Positions 63,637 through 64,000 of a stretch of DNA of 64,000 nucleotides are shown in pieces. A model generated the notes under the pieces. The model did not search any database and was not told the DNA's origin. It saw only the letters and a program-made list of their open reading frames with translations. Both the position numbers and the translations under genes were made by a program. Source of the stretch: Dyadobacter flavalbus (GTDB lineage: Bacteria; Bacteroidota; Bacteroidia; Cytophagales; Spirosomataceae); contig NZ_VBSN01000049.1 of the NCBI RefSeq assembly GCF_006149045.1, positions 310,001-374,000 on the forward strand, given 5' to 3'. Position 1 is the stretch's first letter; the number at the start of each line of letters is the position of its first letter.

Positions 63637-64000
63637 ATGAAACTGATTGCAATAGGCGATATTCACGGAAGAAACGCATGGAAAGAGATCATCAAATCAA
63701 CAGATGCAGACAAGATTGTTTTTGTAGGGGATTATTTTGACTCCAAGGATCTTGTCCTGGCAAAAGAACAGATTGACAATTTCAATCAAATACTTGCATT
63801 GAAAAGAAATAATCCGAATAAAGTTGTGCTCCTGTTTGGAAACCATGATTTTCACTACCTGAGCGAAGCAGGCGAACAGTATTCAGGGTTTCAGTTCGGA
63901 AATCAATATGAAATTAAAGAAGTGCTCAACGAAGCTTTCCGGGAAAAACTGGTTCAGATGGCCTATATCCGGAACGGATTTCTATTTTCTCATGCCGGAG
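63637..64000 (+). CDS. Calcineurin-like metallophosphoesterase, 3'-truncated by the window edge
   Basis: The first 121 codons are seen. The metal-site motifs are present in order: IGDIHGRNAW (GDxHG), FVGDYFDSKD (GDxxD) and LFGNHDFHYL (GNHD), then an SHAG block at the very end, the last motif to be expected. The ATG has AGGAC 10 nt upstream. It belongs to the serine/threonine-phosphatase-like group; substrate unknown. Confidence 0.9.
   Translation, partial: MKLIAIGDIHGRNAWKEIIKSTDADKIVFVGDYFDSKDLVLAKEQIDNFNQILALKRNNPNKVVLLFGNHDFHYLSEAGEQYSGFQFGNQYEIKEVLNEAFREKLVQMAYIRNGFLFSHAG

Overview
The window looks like a chromosomal segment of a Bacteroidota bacterium, probably Cytophagales (Dyadobacter/Spirosoma-like; the genus is inference). 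The reasons are SusC/SusD pairs, secreted proteins with type A type-IX-secretion C-terminal domains, many SpII lipoproteins, DUF4625 and DUF2975 families, and promoters of the Bacteroidota type (TTTG or ATTG, about 20 nt, then TAnnTTTG). No rRNA, tRNA, CRISPR array or insertion sequence was recognised.

Layout. 1-4541: the 3' part of a SusC gene, a SusD gene and a strong terminator. 4650-5939: a rifamycin ADP-ribosyltransferase (arr) and a small lipoprotein. 6113-19672: four tandem paralogous secreted proteins of about 1,090 residues (seven-bladed propeller, two beta domains, malectin, CBM96-like module, sorting domain), separated by near-identical spacers. 19673-20747: a gene-free stretch with GC-rich mini-hairpin repeats. 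20748-31848: an accessory region with two SDR/AraC pairs, a CPA2 antiporter, an alpha/beta hydrolase, an AraC/ester-cyclase pair, DUF4260, a Crp/Fnr regulator and two gene remnants (RibD-like reductase, HD phosphohydrolase).

32122-46899 is the most interesting part. An apparent 11-gene operon on the minus strand encodes a lipoprotein, a small helical protein, a 4-TM DUF4239 protein, a signal-less GH19 endolysin-like enzyme, three large paralogous proteins of unknown family with one central membrane segment, a multi-TM lipoprotein, a 931-aa beta-rich protein ending in 29-residue repeats, an unknown 329-aa protein and a signal-less PI-PLC-like phospholipase. A lone NarL-type response regulator lies upstream. 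Its promoter and the operon promoter share a dyad, a -33 box and their spacing, which argues for common control. I suggest, as inference only, a regulated envelope-lysis or release module for the large signal-less proteins.

46900-48228 is gene-poor with possible tiny ORFs. 48229-54116: a ZnuD-like TonB receptor with three His-rich DUF4625 lipoproteins, divergent from a desuccinylase-like metallohydrolase, sharing a TTGCAAC dyad that suggests metal control. 54446-60347: a complete SusC/SusD pair and a lipoprotein. 60544-64000: a DUF4267-cupin fusion, a Crp/Fnr regulator, a DUF2975/XRE pair with a palindromic operator, an AraC pseudogene and the start of a metallophosphoesterase gene.
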